Source: Listeria ilorinensis (GTDB taxonomy: Bacteria; Bacillota; Bacilli; Lactobacillales; Listeriaceae). Taken from it: DNA of 64,000 bases. The stretch lies in assembly GCF_913566895.1 (NCBI RefSeq), contig NZ_CAJYCN010000005.1, positions 186,001 through 250,000 of the forward strand. The letters are read 5' to 3'. The position numbers and the translations under genes were made by a program. Shown piece after piece: positions 34,323-45,047 of the stretch. How positions within the stretch are numbered: the first letter of the stretch is position 1; each line of letters opens with the position of its first letter. Under the pieces are notes generated by a model. It worked only from the letters and a program-made list of their open reading frames with translations, made no database searches and was not told the origin of the DNA.

Positions 34323-34472
34323 TTATATCATAAACGTCACAGGAAACGTCATAGAGATTCCTGCTTGCTTAGCCATTAAATATAAAAATAAATTGTCATC
34401 TGTATCGAGGGGTAGCTCTTTAAAATAATTTATCGAATCTACCACATCTTGTTTCGGTATAAAGCACTCCAT
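34323..34472 (-). CDS. Short ORF downstream of the cytosine methyltransferase (49 aa)
   Basis: ATG 34472 has a strong GAGGAGG site and lies 13 bases after the methyltransferase stop. It encodes 49 residues (MECFIPKQDVVDSINYFKEL…FPVTFMI). No domain is recognised; it is too short for a restriction enzyme. It is probably co-transcribed with the methyltransferase. Confidence 0.6.
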   Translation of the reverse strand: MECFIPKQDVVDSINYFKELPLDTDDNLFLYLMAKQAGISMTFPVTFMI

Positions 34473-34485
34473 AGTATCCTCCTCA

Positions 34486-35760
34486 CTAATAACCGGCTTT
34501 CGCCAATTGCTCAACTATTGATTTACCAATTACTTCACCAAGTTTTGGTGGCACTGCATTACCAATAACTTTATATTTCGATGAAATAGAATCACCAACA
34601 AATTCATAAGTATCTGGGAAAGACTGAATCCTTGCGATTTCACGTACGGAATACCTTCTATCCTCAACTGGATGCAAGATACCACTATTCTCAGGTGTGC
34701 CTGCTGCGGTGATTGTCCCATTAATTTCATGTCGAGCAAACCGTCTGTAAAAATTTGGAGAATGATAACGTTTCATATCATCTCGGATTCGTTTCATTCT
34801 ATCAGGAAGTTCCTCGTAAGGAATATTTTTCCAAGAACCACCTTCAGGAATAAATTTAATCAGATTTTGACTTTGAGGTGATAGCTCCCAGACCTCATCT
34901 TGATTTGGCAGTCCTTCCACATCTTTTATAGCCGCCCTAACTGACAATTTATCATAATTATAAGTTGTTGGTTCAGGAAATTGATAGTCAACATTGATAT
35001 CACTTCTGATACCAACTATAATTACACGATAACGATTTTGAGGCACGCCATAATCACTCGCCTTCAAAAGTTGGTATTTCACCTTATAACCTGGTCCGGT
35101 ATTTTCAAGAAGATAAACAATTGTATCAATGAGTTTCGAGCCATCTTTATTCTTCATTGATAGTAGTCCACGAACATTTTCCATTACAACAACTTTTGGA
35201 TGTTTTGATTTAATCATTTTCAAAACTTCTAAATATAAATTGCCTCGGTCATCTTCTGTACCCAGCCTATTTCCGGCATTAGAGAATGGTTGGCATGGGA
35301 AGCCTCCAACTACGACATCTGCTTCTGGCAGTTCTTCAGGGTTCAATTTTGTTATGTCACCTTCGTGGATATCTCCAATATTATGTCTATAATTTTGGAT
35401 TGCAGGTTTTAATATATCGTTTGCAAAAACAATATTAAAGCCTGCATTTATCAATCCTAAATCAAGGCCTCCTGCTCCGCTAAATAGAGAAATTGTATTT
35501 AATTCGCCTTTTAATTTAGGGACTTCATTAATTTCTTCAATATCATCAAAAAGACTAATATTTTCTACGTACTCCATAATATCCTCAATCCTACAATCTA
35601 ATGCACCGCAAATCCTATCAAGCACATCTAACCGGACGTTTTGATCCTTACTTAACCTCGATAGTGATTGATTGGTAATTCCCGCAACATCGCGCAACTG
35701 CGTCTTATTTAGACCCTTATCAATTGCTAGTTTCCATAGTTTATTATACGAAAATGGCAT
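34486..35760 (-). CDS. DNA (cytosine-5-)methyltransferase with N-terminal helix-turn-helix
   Basis: This 424-residue enzyme has an N-terminal Cro/CI-type HTH (~18-60; KTQLRDVAGITNQSLSRLSK), as in M.SsoII-type autoregulators. The C5-MTase domain has motif I SLFSGAGGLDLG (~91), motif IV GGFPCQPFSNAG (catalytic Cys ~156), motif VI VVMENVRGLL (~192), motif VIII VPQNRYRVIIVG and motif X GNAVPPKLGEV. All motifs are intact. No active partner endonuclease is seen, so it may be an orphan phage or host modification enzyme that represses its own gene. Confidence 0.93.
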   Translation of the reverse strand: MPFSYNKLWKLAIDKGLNKTQLRDVAGITNQSLSRLSKDQNVRLDVLDRICGALDCRIEDIMEYVENISLFDDIEEINEVPKLKGELNTISLFSGAGGLDLGLINAGFNIVFANDILKPAIQNYRHNIGDIHEGDITKLNPEELPEADVVVGGFPCQPFSNAGNRLGTEDDRGNLYLEVLKMIKSKHPKVVVMENVRGLLSMKNKDGSKLIDTIVYLLENTGPGYKVKYQLLKASDYGVPQNRYRVIIVGIRSDINVDYQFPEPTTYNYDKLSVRAAIKDVEGLPNQDEVWELSPQSQNLIKFIPEGGSWKNIPYEELPDRMKRIRDDMKRYHSPNFYRRFARHEINGTITAAGTPENSGILHPVEDRRYSVREIARIQSFPDTYEFVGDSISSKYKVIGNAVPPKLGEVIGKSIVEQLAKAGY

Positions 35761-35798
35761 TCCTTACCTCCTGTATTAATAAAAAAATTCTACCTACA

Positions 35799-36272
35799 TG
35801 GAAAAAAATCTTCGTCAGTTTGTAAAAAAAACTACGAACGATTGATGCTGAATTTACAGATAATCTGTTCACCCAAGTAGATTTAACATCTCTGAAAGAA
35901 GGAGATTTTGTCTATTTAGATCCGCCATATTTGATCACTACTGGAAATTATAATGATGGAAATCGTGGATTTCTTAATTGGGGTGAAGAGCAGGAGCTGG
36001 CCATGTATGAGTTGATGGATTCTTTAACGCGTCGTGGTGTCAGATATGCCTTGAGTAATGTAACTGAGCATAAAGGGAAAACGAATACTTTATTGAAAGA
36101 GTATATAGATACGCATAGTGTCGAAGTTCATTATTTGGACTTTAATTATAATAACTCTTCTCATAATTCTAAAGGTATTGGTAGCATTGAGGTGCTAGTT
36201 ACAAATTATGATCAAGTGACAAAGAAGCTATTGGTTAATGATAGTGTTGTAAAAGAAGCTGTTACAATCTAA
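35799..36272 (+). pseudogene. Remnant of D12-class N6-adenine DNA methyltransferase (M.FokI-like)
   Basis: The frame reads ...LRTIDAEFTDNLFTQVDLTS, then FVYLDPPYLITTGNYNDG with the catalytic DPPY motif, YALSNVTEHKGK and the end GSIEVLVTNYDQ, matching the C-terminal half of D12-class Dam-like enzymes. The N-terminal SAM-binding half is absent. The matching upstream piece (MEKNLRQFVKK) is in another frame: a run of eight A (35824-35831) causes a frameshift. The remaining open frame starts at TTG 35931. Confidence 0.82.
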
Positions 36273-36278
36273 ATAATT

Positions 36279-36312
36279 AAACGCACTCAGAACTTTTCCG
36301 AGTGCGTTTTTA
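36279..36312. terminator. Bidirectional terminator between the two restriction-modification remnants
   Basis: AAACGCACTC pairs with GAGTGCGTTT around an 11-base loop, with TTTT after it and A-rich sequence before. It separates the convergent methyltransferase and endonuclease fragments and was probably the original shared terminator. Confidence 0.8.
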
Positions 36313-36315
36313 AGT

Positions 36316-36597
36316 TTACCAAATGATTTCTTTGTTATCCATGTAACTTGGTAATGTTGATATATCCAATTGCCCTTTAGAGACTTTTGCAGCACCAATC
36401 AATAACTGCTCAACGTTGATTGCCCCGCCATTAATACCAGTCCTGTTGTGAGTACTCGTTAGTTGCTCCTGGAAGTTGCCGTTAAATTTACTTGAAACCC
36501 ATAAGAAATAGAAACTGTCATCTGGAATAGAGTCATCAAAATTATCCCACCATGTTACGGAGTTACGAGTTTCATCGCGCTGCTGATTATCCTCTAT
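36316..36597 (-). pseudogene. Remnant of FokI-like type IIS restriction endonuclease (C-terminal end of cleavage domain)
   Basis: The - strand is open for 93 codons, from an in-frame stop at 36598 to TAA at 36316, without a start. The translation (…EDNQQRDETRN…WW…DDSFYFLWVSSKFNGNF…INGGAINVEQLLIG…) aligns along its whole length with what I remember of the last ~95 residues of FokI (ENQTRN, WW, FLFVSGHFKGNYKAQL, NGAVLSVEELLIG, NNGEINF). The catalytic PD…DTK residues lie upstream in FokI and are missing here. It is a dead fragment, tail-to-tail with the D12 methyltransferase remnant. Confidence 0.82.
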
Positions 36598-36606
36598 TTA
36601 AACGCA

Positions 36607-36645
36607 CAAAAAACCTTCCTGTTGGTAGAGCCAGGAAGGTTTTTC
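36607..36645. terminator. Bidirectional terminator
   Basis: AAAAACCTTCCTG and CAGGAAGGTTTTT form a 13-bp stem around a short loop. It sits directly at the broken upstream edge of the endonuclease remnant, so the breakpoint may lie at this element. Confidence 0.85.
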
Positions 36646-36765
36646 GTATATAAAGCAACAGAGTACCATAATAAATTCAAGACTTGTTAATTTGTTAAAT
36701 CTTATTATACAGGGGTGTTTGATTAAAAGCAAGCAAATGCTTTTTAATAACAAGCTTTTTTTTGA

Positions 36766-36794
36766 TTGACTTAGCTGCACATTAACGGTACACT
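36766..36794 (+). promoter_or_regulatory. Probable cas operon promoter
   Basis: TTGACT (36766-36771) and TACACT (36789-36794) are spaced exactly 17 bases, about 60 bases before cas6. A hairpin TTAAAAGCA/TGCTTTTTAA (36723-36749) just upstream may end incoming transcription. Otherwise 36646-36765 is AT-rich and gene-free. Confidence 0.7.
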
Positions 36795-36856
36795 TAATCT
36801 ATAAAAGCTAACCTGTGAAGGATAAGGCTGGGTTCCCGAATGGGAGTAGGTGCGCT

Positions 36857-37489
36857 GTGCATTTAGAATCCTTTGCCCCTAGGGTTAGTTTTATTTTTTT
36901 GGCTTATTTTTATGCACATGTTTATAATGATTTAGAGAAACCGCAAGTTAAAAAAGATCATATTTTATTAGCAAGCCCGAAAATAATAATTAATTTCTCG
37001 ACTGGGGATGCAGAGATTGGCATCTTATTTTACAATGCTTTTCTTTCGCTTCGGCAGGAAGAAGTATCTTTTGGAAATGGAAATAAGATAACAATTAAAA
37101 ATGTTTTATTAGTTGAACAGAAAAAAGCAACTGAAGGTCAGGCAATGGTAAAAACTTTGTCACCAATTGTATGCCGTGATCATAATCGAGACGATTACAG
37201 TAATTGGTTCTATACATTTGAAGAACCTGAATTTGAACCGATTTTGAAGCGAAATATGAAAGAACATTTAACTAAAAAATATGGTGATCAAGTACAGTAT
37301 GACATTGATCGACTGATTGTGGAACCGCAGTATATGAAAAAAGCTGTGGTTTTTTGCCATGGGATTTATATCGCGAGTTCGAGTGGTTATCTGCGGCTTG
37401 AAGGGGAAGCGTATTTAATTAATCATTTTATTGAATCTGGACTGGGCAGTCTTACAGGCAGTGGTTTTGGCATGCTCGAAAGAACTTAG
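36857..37489 (+). CDS. cas6: Cas6 crRNA-processing endoribonuclease, N terminus short
   Basis: This is ~210 residues from GTG 36857 (GGGAGTAGG 6 bases upstream) or 224 from GTG 36815. Cas6 cuts pre-crRNA in the repeat. The second RAMP domain is clear: KTLSPIVCRDHN in the middle and the glycine-rich end GLGSLTGSGFGMLERT. The first ~40 residues usual for Cas6 (before LLASPKIIINFSTGDAEIGI) do not match the expected fold, so the gene may be truncated or divergent at its 5' end. It is first in the cas operon. Confidence 0.85.
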   Translation: MHLESFAPRVSFIFLAYFYAHVYNDLEKPQVKKDHILLASPKIIINFSTGDAEIGILFYNAFLSLRQEEVSFGNGNKITIKNVLLVEQKKATEGQAMVKTLSPIVCRDHNRDDYSNWFYTFEEPEFEPILKRNMKEHLTKKYGDQVQYDIDRLIVEPQYMKKAVVFCHGIYIASSSGYLRLEGEAYLINHFIESGLGSLTGSGFGMLERT

Positions 37490-37512
37490 AGACAGCAGGA
37501 GGTGAAGATGAT

Positions 37513-39175
37513 ATGGAAGAATTGGAATTTAAGTTAGGAGATTGGCTATATAATGCGGGAATTGTTGGGCTAATTAGGATCCTTAAGCCGGAAAATGTTC
37601 GTTTGTCGGATCAAAGTGTATTTATTCGTAAAGAAGCTTTGGAAGACTTTGAGACAAAGTATTTTGATTACTTTATAGAGACTTATAAGGAAACTTTAGC
37701 TTGGCATCGAGTAGTTTCTTATCAGAAAGTGATCGATCACTTTCGAAATACAGATTTTGAAAATTTTAAGGAAGAGTCGCTGAAAAGCATAAATGAGCAG
37801 ATTGCTTTTGTAAAAAAGACATTGAAAGCAAATAGCTCAGTGGCGGCTTATCCGTTAATTGATGAAGCAAGTAACCCGTTATTATGGGAAAAACAATTAA
37901 AACCGCTTAAAGGTTTAAAAAAGAAAGAAAAGTTTCATGATAAAAAAGAAGAGCTCATTCAAAATGTTGAAGAAATGTTCGCAGTTTTAGAAGAAGTTAT
38001 TCAATACTTTGATCAACCGAGCGGGCGGAAGTATTTAGCTGGTAAAAATGTGATCTATACAATCATTAAAAATGGATGGAGCGGAGTTTCTTTTTTAAAC
38101 CGCACACCTAAAGAAAAAGATATGTATAAGGATTTCAATGTTTCTTTTGTTAATCCAGCGATAGAATACCTTGAGGCAGAGCATGAAAAAGATAAATTTG
38201 AGTGTTTCTGCTGTGGCCGTCAGATTAAAAATTTAGACTTAGGATTTAGTTTTCTAAACGAAGTAGGATTTGATGTTGCACGGAAAAACTCGCATGTTTG
38301 GGATTTTGATAATGATATTGCCACTTGTCCACTTTGTCGTTTGGTTTATGCTTGTTTACCGGCTGGATTTACCTATGTCTACGGAAAAGGTATGTTTATT
38401 AACTGCAATGTCAGTGTGGATCAGTTGCTTAAGGCAAATAATCAAGTGAGAAATCAAGTGTTCAATGATCCGGCTAATATGAATTCGGTAACAACCTATA
38501 AGGCGATGGTTCATAGTATCCAGGAAAGCGAACGTAAAGAGACAAGATACGAATTGGCGGATGTCCAAATCATTCGTTATGAAAACGAAACGTATCATTT
38601 TAATATTTTATCAAAACATGTGTTAGAGATTATCTATCAAGAAAAAAAGAAATTTAAAGCTATTGAAAATTGTAGTTTTAAAGAAGGAAATGTGTACGTT
38701 TGGGTGTATCAAGAAGTGCTCTCTAAACTGATGAATAGTGAAAATCTTTTCCGTTTGATTCATAAGATGATCCATTACAAAATCACCAATATGGGTAATG
38801 CGTTTTACAATTTACATCAGGTGCTTTGTTTACTAGAGATCAATCATAAATTTTTAGAGGAGGTAAGCGGATTGGAACTCAGTAAAGAACAACTCAATCT
38901 TGCTCGATATAAAGGAAATGAACTACGAAAAGCTTATTTAGAAAAGAATTCTGTTCATAAAATAGACGGGATCAATCATAAACTTTTGAATGCATTAAAA
39001 ACAAATAATTGTTATGATTTCATGGACATTACATTACGTGCGTATTCTTACACAAAGAAACCAGCACCTAATATTTTATTAGAAGCGTTCAAATCTGCAG
39101 AATCATTTAAAACAGTGGGCTATGCATTTGTTTTGGGGTTACAGGGTGAAAAAAATATGGATGGAGGAAAACAAG

Positions 39176-39186
<11 letters not shown>
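37513..39186 (+). CDS. cas8b: Cas8b (Cst1-like), large subunit of type I-B Cascade
   Basis: This 557-residue protein has GCAGGAGG before ATG. It carries a zinc-finger-like pair of cysteine motifs, CFCCGRQ (~231-234) and CPLC (~272-275), typical of Cst1/Cas8b1. The large subunit recognises the PAM and supports R-loop formation. It lies between cas6 and cas7, the usual type I-B order, and its end overlaps cas7. Confidence 0.9.
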
Positions 39187-40814
<1,628 letters not shown>

Positions 40815-40818
40815 GATG

Positions 40819-40846
40819 AAAAAGCTGGGAATTTCTCAGCTTTTTT
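40819..40846 (+). terminator. Intra-operon terminator/attenuator between cas5 and cas3
   Basis: AAAAAGCTG and CAGCTTTTTT form a 9-bp stem, extended by G-C near the loop, followed by six T. It splits the Cascade genes from cas3-cas4-cas1-cas2 and could lower expression of the nuclease and adaptation genes. Confidence 0.75.
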
Positions 40847-40876
40847 AGTAAGAAAATGTTGGGGGAGGAAGAAGAA

Positions 40877-43069
40877 TTGACAACCTTTTATGCTAAATCA
40901 AAGCCTCTGGAAACCATTCAACAGCATACGGATAAACTCTTGGAAAATTACCAGCAACTTTCGGAACTTTACCCAGAAATCAAAACAGAATGGGAGTTAC
41001 TTTATCTGGCTTGCCTCCTGCATGACCTTGGTAAGATGTCAAATAAATTTCAGGAAAAAATACGTAAAGAAAAGAAAACTATTCCGGGAGAAATACCGCA
41101 TAATTACTTGAGTGTGGCTTTTATTGATTCTAAAAGTTTAAAAAAACAGGGCTATACGAACCAGCAAATTAAATCGCTTTATCATGCGGTTGCCTATCAT
41201 CATGTGCGAGCGATTAATTTTAATGAAGAGGAGTATCAGCTTGAACGAGAAAAATTGGCAGAGCCCTTTGAAAAATTTAAGTATGAAAAATTAGAGGGTT
41301 ATCGTTACTGCGATTTTAAACTTTCAAGACGTTATTTTACTTTGGAGAACCGCATCATGAAAGAAGACGGGCAACTTTTTTTCGATTATATACTGTTAAA
41401 AGGTCTTCTGAACCGGATCGATTATGCGGCTAGTGCGGGGATTCTTGTTGAACAGCCGAATGATTTTTTGGAAGAAGCGATGGATCAATTGTTACTAACC
41501 TTTCAAAAGAAAAATTCGGCGGCTGAATGGAATGAGCTCCAACGATATATGTGCGCCCATCAAGCGGATAATATAGTCGTGGTTGCAGAAACAGGGATGG
41601 GGAAAACGGAGGCAGGTCTGCTCTGGTTAGGCAATCAAAAAGGCTTTTTCACTTTACCAGTTCGCACATCTATCAATGCCATGTATGATAGAATCTCTCA
41701 GCAAATTCTTCCTGAAATATATGAAAAAAAATTGGGTCTTCTACATGCAGAAACGCTCAATCAATATCTGGATGATAAGGAGATTGAGGATGACAAAGTA
41801 GATGATTATTTTGAAAGAACACGCCAGTTATCTTTGCCATTGACCATTTGTACGATTGATCAGTTGTTTGATTTTGTTTATTTTTATGCGGGATTTGAGC
41901 CGAAATTAGCGACTCTTTCTTACTCTAAAGTGATCATTGATGAAATTCAAATGTACTCTCCTGATTTATTGAGCTATTTGATTTATGGCCTTGCCTGTAT
42001 CCAAAAGGTTGGTGGAAAGTTTTGCATAATGACGGCCACTTTACCAGGTTTTCTGATCGATTACTTGCACAAATTCAATCTTCAATTTGAACAGCCAGAG
42101 CATGCTTTTATTAGTGAGCGGGTTCGTCACCGGATAGCAGTTGTGCCAACAAGATTAGAAGCTGATGCAATCATTGAAAAACAACAGGGAAAACGGGTTT
42201 TAGTGATTGCCAATACAGTGAAGGAAGCAAATCGTATTTATGCAGAGCTACGGGAGAGATTGCCTGAGCATAAGATTTCACTTCTGCATAGCCGCTTTAT
42301 TCGAAAAGATCGCAGCTTGAAGGAAGCAGAGATTGTCAAGGATGGAAGTCTGAAAACGGGAGAAGCATGTATTTGGATTGCGACTCAAGTTGTGGAAGCT
42401 TCTCTTGATATTGATTTTGATATTTTGATGACAGAGCTTTCTGATTTGAATGGTCTATTTCAGCGGATGGGACGTTGTTACAGGCAACGGGAAGTAGAGG
42501 AAGAGCCGAACGTTTATATTTTCAATGGGGGTAAAAAGTACAATACAGGGGTCGGACCAGTCATTGACGAGACGATCTATCGGCTTTCTAAAGAGGTGCT
42601 TGAAAGTAAATCAGGCTTACTTACCGAACAAGAAAAGCTAAATATGTTGGACGCTGTATATGCGATGGAGAAATTACAAGGCAGCCAGTATTTGAAAAGC
42701 CTTGATGGTACGCTGGATTATCTTAATATTCTTGATCCGTATTCAATGGATAAAAAAGAGGTCCAACAAAAATTTCGAAATATCGATTCAACTACAGTAA
42801 TTCCAAGCCCAGTCTATCAAGAATACCAAGCAGTTATTGCGGAACAAGTAGAGATCATCAAGGATAAGCAAAAAACAAAACATGAAAAAAGCAAAGCAAG
42901 AGCTAAATTGAATGAATTTCAGGTAGCATTACCGACCTATATTTGCCTGAAAGGAGAGCAAACGCTGCTTCGCATCAATGATTATGAAAAGTTAACGATT
43001 CTAGCTTGCGAATATGGTGTAGAAACGGGTGTTCAGGAGTTGATAAAAGACGACGACTTATTTTTCTAG
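40877..43069 (+). CDS. cas3: Cas3 helicase-nuclease with N-terminal HD domain
   Basis: This is ~730 residues from TTG 40877, chosen because GGGGGAGG lies 9-16 bases upstream; ATG 40856 is the alternative. The HD nuclease has LLHDLGKMSNKF (~47-58) and YHAVAYHH. The helicase has Walker A AETGMGKTEAG (~237), motif II VIIDEIQMYS (~352), IMTATLPGF and motif VI FQRMGRCYRQ. It degrades target DNA after Cascade binding. Catalytic motifs are intact. Confidence 0.95.
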   Translation: MTTFYAKSKPLETIQQHTDKLLENYQQLSELYPEIKTEWELLYLACLLHDLGKMSNKFQEKIRKEKKTIPGEIPHNYLSVAFIDSKSLKKQGYTNQQIKSLYHAVAYHHVRAINFNEEEYQLEREKLAEPFEKFKYEKLEGYRYCDFKLSRRYFTLENRIMKEDGQLFFDYILLKGLLNRIDYAASAGILVEQPNDFLEEAMDQLLLTFQKKNSAAEWNELQRYMCAHQADNIVVVAETGMGKTEAGLLWLGNQKGFFTLPVRTSINAMYDRISQQILPEIYEKKLGLLHAETLNQYLDDKEIEDDKVDDYFERTRQLSLPLTICTIDQLFDFVYFYAGFEPKLATLSYSKVIIDEIQMYSPDLLSYLIYGLACIQKVGGKFCIMTATLPGFLIDYLHKFNLQFEQPEHAFISERVRHRIAVVPTRLEADAIIEKQQGKRVLVIANTVKEANRIYAELRERLPEHKISLLHSRFIRKDRSLKEAEIVKDGSLKTGEACIWIATQVVEASLDIDFDILMTELSDLNGLFQRMGRCYRQREVEEEPNVYIFNGGKKYNTGVGPVIDETIYRLSKEVLESKSGLLTEQEKLNMLDAVYAMEKLQGSQYLKSLDGTLDYLNILDPYSMDKKEVQQKFRNIDSTTVIPSPVYQEYQAVIAEQVEIIKDKQKTKHEKSKARAKLNEFQVALPTYICLKGEQTLLRINDYEKLTILACEYGVETGVQELIKDDDLFF

Positions 43070-43080
43070 GAGGCGGAAAC

Positions 43081-43569
43081 ATGCAAATCACTGGTATGCA
43101 TATTTATTACTACTTTGTCTGCCAAAGAAAACTATGGTTTTTTAATAAGAATATTCGCTTAGAGCAGGAAAATGAAAATGTACAACTTGGGAAATTACTA
43201 GATGAGGAGAGTTTTCAAAGAGAGAATAAGCAACTGTTGATTGATGGTGTTGTAAAAATTGATTTTATTCGTGGTTGGAAAACGATTTTTGAAGTAAAGA
43301 AGTCTCGAGCCATTGAGCCGGCTTCTGAGTGGCAATTAAAATACTATATGTATGTGTTGCGGGAAAAAGGGATTCTTATTGAAAAAGGAATCATTGACTA
43401 TCCCAAAATCAAACACCAGACACATGTAGATTTGATAGATACGGATATTTTGAAGTTGAAAAAAATTATGAACGAAATTGAACTGCTTGCCTCATTGGAT
43501 CATGCCCCCGAACTGGTAAAAAAGCCGATCTGCAAAAAATGTGCCTACTATGAATATTGCTTTGTATAG
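43081..43569 (+). CDS. cas4: Cas4 exonuclease, adaptation module
   Basis: This 162-residue protein has AGGAGG before ATG. It is of PD-(D/E)XK type, with DGVVKIDFI and IFEVKKSRA (~72) giving the catalytic Glu-x-Lys. Four Cys (14, 151, 154, 160; CKKCAYYEYC) fit the Fe-S cluster. Cas4 trims and orients prespacers by PAM. It is followed by cas1 with a short overlap of signals. Confidence 0.94.
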   Translation: MQITGMHIYYYFVCQRKLWFFNKNIRLEQENENVQLGKLLDEESFQRENKQLLIDGVVKIDFIRGWKTIFEVKKSRAIEPASEWQLKYYMYVLREKGILIEKGIIDYPKIKHQTHVDLIDTDILKLKKIMNEIELLASLDHAPELVKKPICKKCAYYEYCFV

Positions 43570-43580
43570 GAGGGGTTTTA

Positions 43581-44570
43581 GTGGAAAGCTACTATTTATT
43601 TTCAAGTGGAGAATTACGCCGCAAGGATAATGTGTTGCGACTTACGGCGAAAGATGGCCGCTTTAAAGATTTGAAAGTAGAAATGACACAAGAGATTTTT
43701 CTGTTTGGTGAAATTGATTTGAATACCAAATGTCTGGATTTTTCAGGAAGATTGGGTATCCCTATTCATATTTTTAATTATTATGGCTTTTACAGTGGTA
43801 CTTACTATCCCAAAGAAAGCAATGTCTCAGGGGATTTACTCGTCAAGCAGGCACTCGCTTATGCAGATTCAGAAAAGCGGCTGGAAATTGCGCAACAGTT
43901 TATCGAGGCGGCTAGCTATAATATCGTTAGGAATTTACGTTATTATAATAATCGAGAGAAAGATTTAGAAGAAGAGATCCACCAAATCAAGCTTCTGCGT
44001 AAAGAAATCACAAAGACGAACGATATTCAAATGTTGATGGGAACTGAAGGGAATATTCGAAAAAATTATTATGGCAGTTGGAGCAAAATCATAAATCAAG
44101 AAATCGACTTTAAAAAAAGAGTAAAGCGGCCGCCAGATAATATGATCAATACACTGATTTCTTTTGTCAACAGTTTGATTTATACAACCTGTTTGGCTGA
44201 AATATATAAAACACAATTAAATGCAACGATCAGCTATCTTCATGAACCTTCTAGTCGACGCTTTTCATTGTGTTTGGACATTTCAGAAGTATTTAAGCCG
44301 CTTATTGGCGATCGTTTGATTTTCAGCTTGCTTAATCGGGGAGTTTTGACGGAAAATGACTTTGAGCAGGGATCCAATTTTTGTTATATGAAATCTGCGG
44401 CAAGGATGCGAGTTTTGCAGGCTTATGATTTACGACTTAAAGAAACGATCAAGCATCGAACACTAGGAAGAAATGTGACCTATCGTCATTTGATTCGTTT
44501 GGAATGCTATAAATTGATCAAGCATTTGATGGAAGATAAAAAATACGAAGGTTTTAAAATATGGTGGTAG
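43581..44570 (+). CDS. cas1: Cas1 integrase, type I-B
   Basis: This is 329 residues from GTG 43581, with GGAGGGG upstream. The metal ligands are visible: Glu in LMGTEGNIR (~156), His in YLHEPSSRRF (~221) and Glu in LDISEVFKP (~236). It joins Cas2 to insert spacers at the leader end of the array. All active-site residues are intact. Confidence 0.96.
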   Translation: MESYYLFSSGELRRKDNVLRLTAKDGRFKDLKVEMTQEIFLFGEIDLNTKCLDFSGRLGIPIHIFNYYGFYSGTYYPKESNVSGDLLVKQALAYADSEKRLEIAQQFIEAASYNIVRNLRYYNNREKDLEEEIHQIKLLRKEITKTNDIQMLMGTEGNIRKNYYGSWSKIINQEIDFKKRVKRPPDNMINTLISFVNSLIYTTCLAEIYKTQLNATISYLHEPSSRRFSLCLDISEVFKPLIGDRLIFSLLNRGVLTENDFEQGSNFCYMKSAARMRVLQAYDLRLKETIKHRTLGRNVTYRHLIRLECYKLIKHLMEDKKYEGFKIWW

Positions 44571-44573
44571 TCT

Positions 44574-44852
44574 ATGTATGTGATTTTAATTTATGATATA
44601 CCAGTAGATCATAAAGGTGCGCGAGTCTCGAGAAATGTATTTAAGATTTGCAAGCGTTATTTGACGCATGTTCAAAAGTCTGTTTTTGAAGGTGAGATTA
44701 CAAAAGCTAAATTGGAAAAATTGAGGAAAGAATTGCAAGTGTATATTCGCGATGAACTAGATTCCGTGGTTATTTTTACCAGCCGTAATGAAAAGTGGTT
44801 GGAAAAAGAATTTTGGGGACTTCCAGATGAAAAGACATTGAACTTTTTCTAG
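44574..44852 (+). CDS. cas2: Cas2, adaptation complex subunit
   Basis: This 92-residue ferredoxin-like protein has the family start YVILIYDIPVD (acid ~8) and ends in a short β strand (DEKTLNFF). It lies 3 bases after cas1 and directly before the leader and array. Confidence 0.95.
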   Translation: MYVILIYDIPVDHKGARVSRNVFKICKRYLTHVQKSVFEGEITKAKLEKLRKELQVYIRDELDSVVIFTSRNEKWLEKEFWGLPDEKTLNFF

Positions 44853-44856
44853 TAGA

Positions 44857-45047
44857 AATCTGTCGACCTTAGATAGTGTAAAAATCCCGGGAGGTCGACA
44901 GATTCCTTGAAAGTGTTGGGAGAGAATGGATAGGGAAGTTTTGAATGTTTCTTTACGATTAATGAAAGTGAAATTGAGTGTTTAAGAAGCCAGGTCGACA
45001 GAAATAGACTTCTGGAGTATGATGGGAGTAGGCACTTAGAGGAGCGG
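44857..45047 (+). promoter_or_regulatory. CRISPR leader with GTCGAC inverted repeats
   Basis: This is ~190 bases between cas2 and the first repeat. AATCTGTCGACCT (44857) and AGGTCGACAGATT (44892) form a perfect 13-bp inverted repeat around 22 bases, and AGGTCGACAGA recurs at 44992. GTCGAC repeats beside type I-B arrays fit what I know of leaders. They could bind the adaptation complex or a host factor. Confidence 0.65.

Noticed and set aside
35931-36272. A complete short methyltransferase gene starting at TTG 35931
   Set aside because: The frame begins inside the DPPY region and the upstream homologous sequence is frameshifted, so it is a remnant.
43006-43080. Upstream extension of cas4 to 43006
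   Set aside because: It overlaps cas3 in another frame; ATG 43081 has AGGAGG and starts the typical Cas4 N terminus.
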